A stretch of 64,000 bases of DNA from Aequitasia sp047973235 (lineage in GTDB: Bacteria; Bacillota; Clostridia; Lachnospirales; Lachnospiraceae), in assembly GCA_047973235.1 (NCBI GenBank), contig JBKEBP010000197.1, positions 1 to 64,000 of the forward strand, written 5' to 3'. The notes under the pieces are model-generated. The model saw nothing but the letters and a program-made list of their open reading frames with translations, was not told the origin of the DNA and ran no database searches. The first letter of the stretch is position 1. Every line of letters starts with the position of its first letter. This document shows positions 40,601-48,692 of the stretch, piece by piece. Both the position numbers and the translations under genes were made by a program.

Positions 40601-40909
40601 GGCAAGGCTGAGGTATTCTGTATATCGCTAAAAGCAGGTGGTACGGGTCTTAATCTTGTTGCAGCAGATATAGTTATTCATTATGACCCGTGGTGGAATG
40701 TCGCGGTACAGAATCAGGCAACTGATAGAGCGCACCGGATAGGGCAAAAGAATGTAGTTACAGTGTATAAGTTGATTGCCAAAGACACAATAGAAGAAAA
40801 TATAATGAAAATTCAAGAGCGAAAAAGTAAGCTTGCAGATGAAATTCTAAGTGGTGAAGGAATGTCAGGTACAAGCTTTACAAAAGAAGAACTATTGGAA
40901 CTACTATAA
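37604..40909 (+). CDS. SNF2/Rad54-family helicase with SWIM zinc finger
   Basis: An 1101-residue DNA-dependent ATPase. The SWIM zinc finger is at about residues 55-105 (YCSCPAYRKYSSICKHCVA, Cys-x-Cys and Cys-x-His). A long region of unknown role follows to about 610. The SNF2 ATPase domain has Walker A in GGILADDMGLGKTLQVIA, IDEAQFIKN as motif II, and ALTGTPVENSLSELWSI. The C-terminal helicase domain has LLFSQFTSMLDII, SLKAGGTGLNLVAAD and ATDRAHRIGQ. Such proteins slide on or remodel nucleoprotein and are common in Bacillota; the bacterial role is mostly unknown. GTG 37604 has AAAGGAT upstream. It lies before LemA but is separated by 155 bases containing a gene remnant. Confidence 0.94.
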   Translation: MKKRFRINREQVQREAGAAAYTRGATVYREHKVFDIYVDSTGTTDYIKALVEGSHYEEYEVFATYMLSENKLTQAYCSCPAYRKYSSICKHCVATLLEYEDYINEYDDDLEDETPYNHALQMLDSFKGNYKKEDKQDTTKAFKSLLVSEQSNEFLQGIEDINYGEVHIEPILNYTRTECFIEFKIGITRMYILKDLIEFEEHMAAKSEFSYGKELKFRHSIELFDEASKPIVGYILEWVRQHKDENKKVIYNYYRGFEYSHAKIRNLIPTQADTTRFFDAIGDNTFIGNIQGQSDTTWRAIEDNYRDNLLINGDSEGIKISVSSATQISTASWTFYFQAGIVYKVPESTFEKVTAFRDILYEQEGESIFVANEDIPSFIRTVLPKLLEVYDCTFSNFDPDSYGITPVTFEFYLDMPQADFLTFRVLAVYGEEKFNIYDKEETKSKEVEVTRDRIKEAQIAKVMDYYTNAYDEEKKLMVLTDDDDLMYEVLTIGVEKLQLIGEVFISDTLKQKEYSPKVTIGLSLAGEKLEISMTSEEMTNDELFEILSKYERKKKFYKLKNGGFVNMEDAGMKALLELKDGLGLRNSQLKRGKAQVPKFRALYLDNELREQNALPVIKDKSFRSLIRNMKTVEDNDFEIPQSLDKILRGYQKQGFYWLKTLSNNGFGGILADDMGLGKTLQVIAYILSEGGTTLVACPASLVFNWKNEVEKYAPSIDAVMVIGTKKERRDIIKNIEIGQVIITSYDLLKRDLDEYDSKTFATMVIDEAQFIKNHNTQVAKAVKDVDAGFKIALTGTPVENSLSELWSIFDFVMPGFFYNYTKFREEIETPIVQEQDADAKLRLQKMLKPFVLRRLKKDVLKDLPDKMEENYFAKLAGEQQKLYDGHVQRMKMLLEDKSDTEFKKSKIQILAELTKLRQLCCDPTLLFDEYKGESAKLEMCKDLVNKAISGGHKILLFSQFTSMLDIITKSFEEEGISYLLLTGATSKEKRAKMVTEFNAGKAEVFCISLKAGGTGLNLVAADIVIHYDPWWNVAVQNQATDRAHRIGQKNVVTVYKLIAKDTIEENIMKIQERKSKLADEILSGEGMSGTSFTKEELLELL

Positions 40910-41045
40910 TTTCTCTTCGGCTAGAAGTGCAGCGCCAAGTGCGCCTGCATATCTGCCAAAAGGAAGAGTATCTACGTTGTGGCGTATTTTCAAAGTAAAT
41001 AGTAGACCTGAATATATTAGAAATGGTACAATAAGATATACAAAG
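40904..41045 (-). pseudogene. Possible remnant of an activase/ROK-type gene 3' end
   Basis: The minus strand encodes an open stretch ending HNVDTLPFGRYAGALGAAL plus LAEEKL and a stop at 40906-40904. GRYAGALGAALLA resembles the C-terminal helix of actin-fold ATPases such as acyl-CoA dehydratase activases (GxYxGALGAALxA). The stretch is open for about 46 codons back to a stop near 41045, with no start codon supported. It would be the leftover 3' end of a deleted gene. Too short for certainty. Confidence 0.3.
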
Positions 41046-41064
41046 TATTAGGAGGATGAAAGAT

Positions 41065-41616
41065 ATGGTTGCAATAATAATCGTTTTAGTTGTTTTAGTT
41101 TTGGTAGTAGGGTTTGTCATAAGTGCATATAATGGATTGGTTAAACTAAGAAATAAGGTAAAAACCAATTGGTCACAGATAGATGTTGTTCTTAAAAGAA
41201 GGACAGATCTTATTCCTAACCTTGTGGAGACTGTCAAGGGATATGCTTCACATGAAAAAGATACATTAGAGGCGACTATATCTGCAAGAAATAAGTATTT
41301 AAGTGCAGGTAATATGAATGAACAGATGGAAGCATCGGGAGAATTAACGAGTGCCCTTAATAGAATCATGATGTTAGGTGAAGCATATCCACAGTTAAAG
41401 GCAGATACTTCATTTAATAATCTGCAAAACAGCATAAAGGAAACTGAAGACAAAATACAATACGCGAGACAATTCTATAATGATTCAGTCTATGGTTATA
41501 ATAATAAAAGAGAAACATTTCCATCATCTATAATAGCAAGTATGTTCAATTTTCAGGAATTCTCATTATTTACGATAGCTGATACAGAGAAAGAGGTGCC
41601 AAAGGTTGAATTTTAG
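41065..41616 (+). CDS. lemA: LemA family protein
   Basis: A 183-residue protein with one N-terminal membrane helix (VAIIIVLVVLVLVVGFVISA) and a helical domain. Family motifs: YNGLVKLRNKVKTNWSQIDV, LKRRTDLIPNLVETVKGYA, YPQLKADTSFNNLQ, TEDKIQYARQFYNDSVYGYN and FPSSIIASMF. LemA proteins are membrane proteins of unclear function, usually found next to a DUF2207 or TPM protein as here. I chose ATG 41065, since AGGAGG ends 9 bases upstream; ATG 41056 abuts the ribosome site. The next gene begins inside its last codons. Confidence 0.93.
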   Translation: MVAIIIVLVVLVLVVGFVISAYNGLVKLRNKVKTNWSQIDVVLKRRTDLIPNLVETVKGYASHEKDTLEATISARNKYLSAGNMNEQMEASGELTSALNRIMMLGEAYPQLKADTSFNNLQNSIKETEDKIQYARQFYNDSVYGYNNKRETFPSSIIASMFNFQEFSLFTIADTEKEVPKVEF

Positions 41617-43336
41617 AAGGAGAAACGGGATAAAGAAGTTATGGGCTTTTCTTTTAAGTTTAATTATTATAGGTTCATTTGCGCTACCCGTATCGGCAGC
41701 GAGTAATGAGCTTCATAGTATTACTACTACAATTAATATCAATAATGACGGGAGTGCGGACATAGTTGAAGTCTGGAACATAAAAGTAGTTGAAGGCACG
41801 GAAATATATAAGCAAATGAAGAATATGGACGGCTCCCCTATTACTGATTTTACAGTTGTGTCGAATGATATTGTTTTTGAGGCGCAGGATAGTTGGGATG
41901 TAAATGCAAGTATAGAAGAAAAAGCATTTAAATCCGGGATAATAAAAGACGGTAATGACTATGAATTGTGCTTCGGAGTAGGTGATTACGGAGAACATCT
42001 ATTTACGATGTATTATTCTATCGATAATTTTGTCCAGGAATATGCGGACATGTTTGGAATGAATTACCAATTAATTGGCAGCGATATGAATGTTAAGCCA
42101 AAGGAAATGAGTATCAAAATATATAGCGAACAGATTAATGCTAATACAAAGATATTCGGTTTTGGATTTGAAGGATATATCAATATAATGAATCAAGGGG
42201 ATACATATTTTATTGATGCAAATAATTCAAATGACGATGGAAGTTTCGGAACTGTTAATTATGCAAATGTTCTTGCGGGATTTGAAGGTGCATCTTTTAG
42301 TAGTGCTAATGATAAGCATTCAGGTAGAACTTTTGAAGATATGGCGGACGAAGCTAAAGATGGCAGTGATTATTATGACGATAGCAATGGAACCTTAACC
42401 GTTATTTGGATGATATTGACTTTTGCAGTAGTTGCTATTTTCTTTGCTTACTTGATAATAGGATCGTTAAGGCAGAAAAAGTACGGATATATGGGAAATC
42501 TGAGGTTTACTGATGGAACAAATGCTAAGAGTTTGCCTAAAAAAACCGAGGTTGATTATTTCAGAGATATTCCTGCAAATAAAGACATTTTCTTGTTTTC
42601 GTATACAGCTGAAAAAGCGTTGTTGGTAGAACAAAGGCAAAGAGAAACGGGTTTGTTTTCAGGAATCTTATTAAACTGGATTAGAAATAAAAATATAGAG
42701 TTTGTCATCTTAGAAAACCAAGGTGGCCTGCTAAGAAAAGATAGTCATAGGATTCAGTTTTTAGATGATTCAACGTTAAAGACTCCCATGGAGAAAGAAC
42801 TTTACGGATATTTGAAGTTGGCAGCAGGTGCGGACGGTATATTAGAAGATAGAGAATTTGAGAAATGGTGTGACAAGAATTATACAAAAATGAGAAAGTG
42901 GTTCAAAGATGTTAAGCTAGGTGTTGAATCCATGATGAAAACTAACGGATATGCTGATGATAGATTAGTATATACTGATAAATTCAAAGAGACAATACTT
43001 CAAAGTGTTGGGTTTAAGCGGTTTTTATCGGAATTTGCCAGCATGGGAGAAAAGCAGGCTAAGGAAGTGGTTCTCTGGGAAGAATATCTTATGTTTGCAT
43101 CAGTTCTTGGTATGGCTGACAAAGTAGAGAAAGAAATTGGAAGAATATATCCGGAATTTAAAGATAATTCTTATATAGATCCAACATTTACAGTTATGGC
43201 TACAAATACGTTTGCTTTAAGGTCAATGAACAGTGTTAGTACAGCAGCCTCAAGAGCCAGTGGCGGCGGTGGATCCAGTTCATTCGGCGGAGGTGGAAGC
43301 TCATTCTCCGGTGGGGGCGGAGGCGGAGTACGCTAG
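41606..43336 (+). CDS. DUF2207-domain membrane protein
   Basis: A 576-residue protein. TTG 41606 overlaps the end of lemA by 11 bases, with AAGAGGTG upstream, so the genes are coupled. Residues 1-30 form a signal peptide. The DUF2207 domain (about 32-225) has ITTTININNDGSADIVEVW and the later FTMYYSIDNFVQEY. A membrane helix at about 265-290 (VIWMILTFAVVAIFFAYLII) separates it from a cytoplasmic region. The protein ends in the typical Gly/Ser run (SFGGGGSSFSGGGG). Pairs of LemA and DUF2207 proteins are widespread and of unknown function. A 20-base gap leads to the YesN-type regulator, a different functional block. Confidence 0.9.
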   Translation: MNFRRRNGIKKLWAFLLSLIIIGSFALPVSAASNELHSITTTININNDGSADIVEVWNIKVVEGTEIYKQMKNMDGSPITDFTVVSNDIVFEAQDSWDVNASIEEKAFKSGIIKDGNDYELCFGVGDYGEHLFTMYYSIDNFVQEYADMFGMNYQLIGSDMNVKPKEMSIKIYSEQINANTKIFGFGFEGYINIMNQGDTYFIDANNSNDDGSFGTVNYANVLAGFEGASFSSANDKHSGRTFEDMADEAKDGSDYYDDSNGTLTVIWMILTFAVVAIFFAYLIIGSLRQKKYGYMGNLRFTDGTNAKSLPKKTEVDYFRDIPANKDIFLFSYTAEKALLVEQRQRETGLFSGILLNWIRNKNIEFVILENQGGLLRKDSHRIQFLDDSTLKTPMEKELYGYLKLAAGADGILEDREFEKWCDKNYTKMRKWFKDVKLGVESMMKTNGYADDRLVYTDKFKETILQSVGFKRFLSEFASMGEKQAKEVVLWEEYLMFASVLGMADKVEKEIGRIYPEFKDNSYIDPTFTVMATNTFALRSMNSVSTAASRASGGGGSSSFGGGGSSFSGGGGGGVR

Positions 43337-43356
43337 AGTAATTATGGAGGTACTTT

Positions 43357-44958
43357 ATGTTAAAGGTAATCATAGTCGACGACGAAGAAAAAGTTTGCCG
43401 ATTAATATATCACCTAGTTGACTGGGAAGAGCTGGGAATGGAAGTGGTAAAAGTTATACACGATGGACTTGAAGCACTTGAGTATATTATTAATAATGAG
43501 CCCGAAGTTGTAATTACAGACATAAGGATGCCAAATTGTGATGGGCTTGAGATGATAGAGAAAGTGCGAGAACAAGGCCTCACTACTAACTTTATAATTA
43601 TTAGCGGATATAGTAATTTTGAATATGCTAAAAATGCAATACGATATGGCGTAGAGGACTATTTACTGAAGCCACTTGAGAAAAAAGAGATTGTAGCTAC
43701 ATTAAAGAGTATCAGAGATAAAAGAACTATTATTGAGGAAAGACAAGCGGAAGAGCTGCGTCTAAAAGATATTGTGGAAGTCTCAAAAGAAAAATCCAGA
43801 GATTCGTTATTATCAGATATGATAATTAACAAAAACAGTCAGAACTTCTCAAATATCCAAGAAGTAAATGAGGAATACCAGACACATTTTGTCAATGGAT
43901 ACTTTATGACGATAATTGTACAGCCATTCATGGAGCAGCACCTGATAAGTGATGAAGAATTGAGTATTATGCTACCTAAAATTGAGCAAATGATTGTAAA
44001 TCGTCTAAATGATTATGGTGGAGAGGTCATTGCAAAGCCCGTTAGGGATTGTGTTTGGTGTATCGTAAATAGCAAAGATGATATGGTAGAAGATTTAACC
44101 AAGAAACTTAAAAAAATAAGAATTGATGTTTTGAAGTTAAAGAGCATTTTTAAAGGCATCGAAATACACACAAGCTTTGGTAAACAGGTTATGAATATTA
44201 CTGATCTTGGCGAAAGTCTTTCCAGTGCTGAGCAGATTATGTTTGAGAGAATTATTGTACCGGAGGAGAAGATACATAGATATTCACAGGAGTTTTGCTT
44301 GTCTGAAGATATAAGTACTGATCTTTTACTAAAAGATGAGTTATTTGAAGCAATGGAGCACCTTGATCTTCGAAAGATTAAAGAATTAACAAATTTAATA
44401 AAAGATAGAGTCAAAAGTGAAGATATACACGGATATAAAGTTTATCAGATATATTGTAGAATTGTGGATATGTTTATACACTCCGTTCAAAAATTTAGAA
44501 CTGACTACAGATTTCCTGATAGAGACTTTTTTATACAGTACTATACAACCTATTTCACAACTGACGATGTGTTTGACGGAGTAAATGAGATATTGGGCAA
44601 TGTGACTAAGGAGTATCGAGATGCCAAAATTGCAGAAGAAGCGAAGCCAATTAAAGAGGCTAAAGAGTATATATCAAGATATTTTAATACGTTATTAACG
44701 CTTGAGGAGGTTAGTAGACAAGTTGGATTTAACCCTGCATATTTATCATCTCTTTTTAAAAAGGAAACGGGTAAGAATTTTTTAGAATATATAACGGAGA
44801 CAAGAATAAATAAGGCTAAACAACTACTAATAACAGCCAATGACCCTTTAGCAGATGTAGCTTGGGCTGTAGGATATTCTGATATAAAGTACTTTTCGAA
44901 GATTTTCAAACGAATTGTTGGACTGGCTCCATCAGAGTATAGAAAGCTCTATAGTTAA
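43357..44958 (+). CDS. YesN-type response regulator with AraC DNA-binding domain
   Basis: A 533-residue regulator. The receiver (1-125) has VIIVDDEEKV, phospho-acceptor Asp55 in VVITDIRMPNCDG, Ser in IISGYSNFEYAKNAI and Lys in YLLKPLEK. A long middle region (about 130-420) shares the general layout of YesN proteins. Two AraC-type helix-turn-helices end the protein (LTLEEVSRQVGFNPAYLSSL and DVAWAVGYSDIKYFSKIF), followed by GLAPSEYRKL. Such regulators activate sugar-transport and glycosidase genes. It starts a compact locus: kinase after 12 bases, pseudo-ABC protein, then mglBAC. Spaced direct repeats before mglB are its likely target. Confidence 0.92.
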   Translation: MLKVIIVDDEEKVCRLIYHLVDWEELGMEVVKVIHDGLEALEYIINNEPEVVITDIRMPNCDGLEMIEKVREQGLTTNFIIISGYSNFEYAKNAIRYGVEDYLLKPLEKKEIVATLKSIRDKRTIIEERQAEELRLKDIVEVSKEKSRDSLLSDMIINKNSQNFSNIQEVNEEYQTHFVNGYFMTIIVQPFMEQHLISDEELSIMLPKIEQMIVNRLNDYGGEVIAKPVRDCVWCIVNSKDDMVEDLTKKLKKIRIDVLKLKSIFKGIEIHTSFGKQVMNITDLGESLSSAEQIMFERIIVPEEKIHRYSQEFCLSEDISTDLLLKDELFEAMEHLDLRKIKELTNLIKDRVKSEDIHGYKVYQIYCRIVDMFIHSVQKFRTDYRFPDRDFFIQYYTTYFTTDDVFDGVNEILGNVTKEYRDAKIAEEAKPIKEAKEYISRYFNTLLTLEEVSRQVGFNPAYLSSLFKKETGKNFLEYITETRINKAKQLLITANDPLADVAWAVGYSDIKYFSKIFKRIVGLAPSEYRKLYS

Positions 44959-44970
44959 AAGGGGGAGCAG

Positions 44971-45996
44971 ATGAACAAACAAAAGATTTTTTCTGAACAG
45001 TTAATTTGTTTTGCGAGAATAATTATAACCATGGAGTCTTTTCTATTCATGGTTATTTTTATTGCGATGAAAGTAAAGAATATTATAGATGTTCAAGGAA
45101 TGATGATAGGATTTGTGCTGACAGTTTTCATTCATTTGCTGATTGCAACTTATTTAAAGAAGAAAATAATCATACCGTATGAAGAAAGCAGGCAAGTCTA
45201 TAAGAAATTTGTAAATGGAATGGTTTATGACGATTTATTTAATTTGGATTATCAGATGTTTCCGGAGATGAAGGAGGTTATGACTAGATTTGGTAATATG
45301 ATAGACAAACAATCATCAATTAAATTATCAACAAAACAAGCCGAGTATTTAGCTCTGCAAAACCAAATCAATCCACACTTTTTATATAATACATTAGAAG
45401 CGATTAGAGGTGAGGCACTTAGTGTTGGTCAAGAGGATATTGCAGATATAACCCAAGCACTTGCGAAATTTTTCAGATATACAATATCAGATGTTGGGCA
45501 TCTTGTTACACTTGAGGATGAGCTTGACAATGCGGAAAATTATTTCAAAATACAGGAATACAGGTTTGGAACTAAGATAAAAATGAATGTTGAACTACCA
45601 AAAGAAGATGCACTAGGATTTCAATTACCCAAACTAACGTTACAGCCGATTATTGAAAATGCAATTTTTCATGGGTTAGAAAAAAGTTCCGGAAAGGGTT
45701 CTGTGAATATTTTGGTGGAGCTAACTAAGGATAAACTATTTATACAGGTATCAGATGATGGTGGAGGAATACCGGAAGATGAGCTGGAAGTATTAAATAA
45801 TAAGCTGGAACGTGTCTCCGCAAGCTATGTTAATGAGAAAAAGGGTAGGGGTGGTATTGCGCTACTTAATGTATGTCGAAGAATAAAGCTACTTTTTGGA
45901 GAGGAGTATGGAATATCGGTTTATAGCTTGTACAGCGTCGGAACGGATGTAAGAATTGTTATGCCACTTTTACGCCTAAGGAGTGATGAAATATGA
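44971..45996 (+). CDS. YesM/LytS-type sensor histidine kinase with short sensor
   Basis: A 341-residue kinase. Two N-terminal helices (about 12-33 and 40-60) enclose only a few residues outside the membrane, in contrast to typical YesM proteins, which carry a large Cache domain. The His-kinase motif QINPHFLYNTLEAIRGEAL (His about 138), the N-box LQPIIENAIFHGLE and the G-box VSDDGGGIPEDE are intact, as is GRGGIALLNVCRRI. GGGGGAG precedes the ATG. The stop overlaps the next gene's start by 4 bases. I infer that input comes from another membrane protein, perhaps the sugar transporter. Confidence 0.92.
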   Translation: MNKQKIFSEQLICFARIIITMESFLFMVIFIAMKVKNIIDVQGMMIGFVLTVFIHLLIATYLKKKIIIPYEESRQVYKKFVNGMVYDDLFNLDYQMFPEMKEVMTRFGNMIDKQSSIKLSTKQAEYLALQNQINPHFLYNTLEAIRGEALSVGQEDIADITQALAKFFRYTISDVGHLVTLEDELDNAENYFKIQEYRFGTKIKMNVELPKEDALGFQLPKLTLQPIIENAIFHGLEKSSGKGSVNILVELTKDKLFIQVSDDGGGIPEDELEVLNNKLERVSASYVNEKKGRGGIALLNVCRRIKLLFGEEYGISVYSLYSVGTDVRIVMPLLRLRSDEI

Positions 45997-47465
45997 AAGA
46001 AGAATTACTTCGTATAGAAAACGGGAATTTGATAAGAGATGAGCATAACATATTAAAAAGGTTATTCATACAAATTTATAGAGGCGAGGCAGTCAGCATC
46101 GTATTCGATGATGCAAGAGAAAGGAAATGGGCAACGCGTTTATTTGCGGGTAATGTGGAATTCAATAGTGGTGTAATAAATTACCTCGGGAGTAAGGTAA
46201 GCGTAGAGGATGCCGGAAAGCTTTTTCAAAATCATATATGTATAGTAGATAGAGAAAATAGATTGGTCCGTTCTCTTAGTATTATGGACAATATTTTTCT
46301 TGGAGTTAAATCAAAACATGGTTTTTTTGTAAAAAAGAACACCTATGAGTCAGAGAGAGAAGAAATCAATGAAAAATTTGGGATTAATCTGTTGGGTTTT
46401 AGAAATGTTGAAAAGTTATCACAAAAGGAACGTATTATATTAGAAATGATTAAAGCTTATGTACAAAATAAAGAGATTATTATTTTGTCAGACTTGAGCA
46501 ATATTCTAAGTGATGGTGAACGAACAGAACTTTACAAAGTAATTCTCAAATTCTTGGAATGTGGAATGAGTTTTATAATTATGGAGCCGTTTGATCACGT
46601 TATGATAAAGTGGACATCACGTCTTTATATAGTTAAACATGGAAAGACAATGGGTGTATTTAAATCTGACGAAGCCGATATTAATAAGATTTATGCTTCA
46701 CTTTTACTTGATAATAAACAAATGGGTGAAAAGCTTCCACGATTGCGAGAAGAAAGTGAAGAAGAGTGGATACCAATAATAGAGTTTGAAGATGTGTGTA
46801 CTAATAAATTAAAGGATTTTAATTTATCATTAGGTAAGGGAGAACTCGTTAAACTATATGTATTAGATGAAGATACCGGAGAACAAATATCGGGTATTTT
46901 GGACGGAAGTATAAAGAAAACATCCGGGAAGTTGATGCGAGATAATAGAGAATATTCGGTAAGTAGTGTAAATGAAGCACTTCAAAATGGAGTTGGATTT
47001 ATAGAGGAGCTTGCAAGTGAGAACATGATGCTTAAAAATATGACGGTTTTTGAGAATATCAGTTTAATGCTAGCGGAAAAGATTGCAGGATTTTGGATAC
47101 GGAAACGGTATAAAAATAATATAAGAGATTATGTGGCGCAGTATATTGATGAAGAGCTTTTGGATATGCGCCCTAATGATTTGGATTTAGTAACATTACA
47201 AAAGATAGTATACTATAGATGGTTGATTTTCCATCCCAAATTGGTTGTTTGTAAGCGTCCGTTTGGTTTAGAAGATATACATATACGAAATGTAACGATA
47301 GAACTAATTAAGATGCTATGTGAACAAGGTATTGCAATTATAGTACTGACTTCCAAGTTTGATGATTTACAATTATTGGAAGGAGAAAACATCTATTTAT
47401 ATAAAGGTCGGGAAATTGATGAGGATGAAGTATACCAAAATCTTTACAGAGAAAACGATTCTTAA
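45993..47465 (+). CDS. Pseudo-ABC-ATPase (duplicated, without Walker A motifs)
   Basis: A 490-residue protein with the two-halved layout of sugar ABC ATPases (RbsA/MglA type, 499 residues in the mglA of this locus). The first half (1-240) has RIENGNLIRDEHNILKRLFI, an LSQKERIILEMIKAYVQNK where LSGGxxQ belongs, and IIILSDLSNIL in the Walker B place. The second (about 260-490) has FEDVCTNKLKDFNLSLGKGE and LVTLQKIVYYRWLIFHPKLV. Neither half has a GxxGxGKS/T loop (FDDARERKWATRLFAG and LDEDTGEQISGIL lie there). ATP hydrolysis is unlikely. The ATG overlaps the kinase stop. It could be a signalling partner that couples the transporter to the kinase. Confidence 0.78.
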   Translation: MKEELLRIENGNLIRDEHNILKRLFIQIYRGEAVSIVFDDARERKWATRLFAGNVEFNSGVINYLGSKVSVEDAGKLFQNHICIVDRENRLVRSLSIMDNIFLGVKSKHGFFVKKNTYESEREEINEKFGINLLGFRNVEKLSQKERIILEMIKAYVQNKEIIILSDLSNILSDGERTELYKVILKFLECGMSFIIMEPFDHVMIKWTSRLYIVKHGKTMGVFKSDEADINKIYASLLLDNKQMGEKLPRLREESEEEWIPIIEFEDVCTNKLKDFNLSLGKGELVKLYVLDEDTGEQISGILDGSIKKTSGKLMRDNREYSVSSVNEALQNGVGFIEELASENMMLKNMTVFENISLMLAEKIAGFWIRKRYKNNIRDYVAQYIDEELLDMRPNDLDLVTLQKIVYYRWLIFHPKLVVCKRPFGLEDIHIRNVTIELIKMLCEQGIAIIVLTSKFDDLQLLEGENIYLYKGREIDEDEVYQNLYRENDS

Positions 47466-47488
47466 GTAGGACCGTTTTTTTTGTGCTT

Positions 47489-47557
47489 AAATCTAAAGAA
47501 TGACCCCCATCAATCTAAAGATGACAAGTTGTAGAAAGATGTAAAGTGATTTATTCT
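47489..47557 (+). promoter_or_regulatory. mglB control region: spaced direct repeats and promoter
   Basis: AATCTAAAGAATGAC (47490-47504) and AATCTAAAGATGAC (47512-47525) lie 22 bases apart, two helical turns on the same face, which suits an AraC-type dimer such as the YesN regulator. TTGTAG (47529-47534), 17 bases and TATTCT (47552-47557) follow as a plausible activated promoter. Just upstream, the pseudo-ABC gene ends before a short T-run (47475-47482). Confidence 0.55.
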
Positions 47558-47590
47558 TGATTTACAAAATTTAAGGAGGAAAAGGTAGTC

Positions 47591-48679
47591 ATGAAAAGGA
47601 AAGTAGTAAGTTTGTTATTAGTTGCGGTAATGGCAATGTCGCTGGTAGCTTGTGGTAGCTCAAGCGATTCATCAGGGTCTTCAGATGGAGATGGGGCAAG
47701 TGAAAGCAGCTCTGCGGATCTTCCTATATTAGGTGCAGGTATTTATTCAGCATCTGATAACTTCAACTCATATATTGGGAAGAGTATAAGCAATTCAGCA
47801 GTTGGTGTTTTCGAGACAAATATCGAAGACGGACAAAATGACCAAGCGACTCAAACGGATCAAGTAGATACTATGTTAGCAAAGGGAGCAAAGGTTATTG
47901 CATTATCAGTAGTTGATGTAACAGCTGCACCTGCAATAATTGAAAAAGCGAAGAATGCCGGAGATATTCCGGTAATATTCTTTAATAAAGAAATTACTGA
48001 TGAAGGAGTTATCGAGTCCTATGAACATGCATATCAAGTTACTTCAACATCAGGAGACTATGGAGCAACTATACAAGGTGAAATGATCGTTGAAGAGTGG
48101 AACAATAATCCTGATATGGATAAAAACGGAGACGGTATTATCCAAATAGTTAACTTAATGGGAGATCCGGGGCATACAGCATCTCAGCCACGTGCAGATT
48201 ATGTTAAGAAAGCAATAGAAGATGCGGGTATCGAGTATGAATTGTTAGCAGAAGACTCAGGTATGTGGGTAACTGCAACTGCAAAAGACAAGATGGATGC
48301 TTGGATTTCTAAATTTGGCGATGAAATAGAGTGCATAATAACTGCAAATGATGCAATGGCACTTGGAGCATTAACATCTATAGAAGCTGCAGGGTTCAAC
48401 ACTGATGGAAGAGATAGTGATTTATACATTCCTATAATTGGAATTGATGCACTTCCGGAAGCGTTGGAAAAAATTGACTCAGGTCAGATGATTGGTTCAG
48501 TCCTTCAGGATGCTAAGACACAAGGAGAAGTTATTGTAAAAATGGCCGAAAATATGATGAATGGAAATGTGGTGGATGAAGGTACAGGATTTGAGCTTGA
48601 TGAGGAAAAGGGAATTAGAGTACCTTACCAGGCAATAACTTCAGAAAACACAGATGTAGCAAAGGAAACATACGAATAA
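47591..48679 (+). CDS. mglB: Galactose-type sugar-binding lipoprotein (MglB-like)
   Basis: A 362-residue periplasmic-binding-type protein. A lipoprotein signal ends in SLVACGSS (lipid Cys21), followed by a Ser-rich linker. The type 1 fold begins at about residue 45 (ILGAGIYSASDNFNSYIGKS). GDPGHTASQPRADYVKKAI, ITANDAMALGALTSI and IIGIDALPEALEKI are shared with galactose/glucose-binding MglB proteins. An acid pocket with DxNxDGxxQ (MDKNGDGIIQIV) is the calcium-binding-like loop of MglB. It captures sugar outside and delivers it to MglAC. GGAGG precedes the ATG. Confidence 0.9.
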   Translation: MKRKVVSLLLVAVMAMSLVACGSSSDSSGSSDGDGASESSSADLPILGAGIYSASDNFNSYIGKSISNSAVGVFETNIEDGQNDQATQTDQVDTMLAKGAKVIALSVVDVTAAPAIIEKAKNAGDIPVIFFNKEITDEGVIESYEHAYQVTSTSGDYGATIQGEMIVEEWNNNPDMDKNGDGIIQIVNLMGDPGHTASQPRADYVKKAIEDAGIEYELLAEDSGMWVTATAKDKMDAWISKFGDEIECIITANDAMALGALTSIEAAGFNTDGRDSDLYIPIIGIDALPEALEKIDSGQMIGSVLQDAKTQGEVIVKMAENMMNGNVVDEGTGFELDEEKGIRVPYQAITSENTDVAKETYE

Positions 48680-48692
48680 ACGAGGGATAAAC

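Noticed and set aside
40851..41453. Frames on both strands over the SNF2 end and lemA
   Set aside because: They overlap well supported genes. Only the short minus-strand stretch at 40904-41045 shows any similarity, and it is reported separately.
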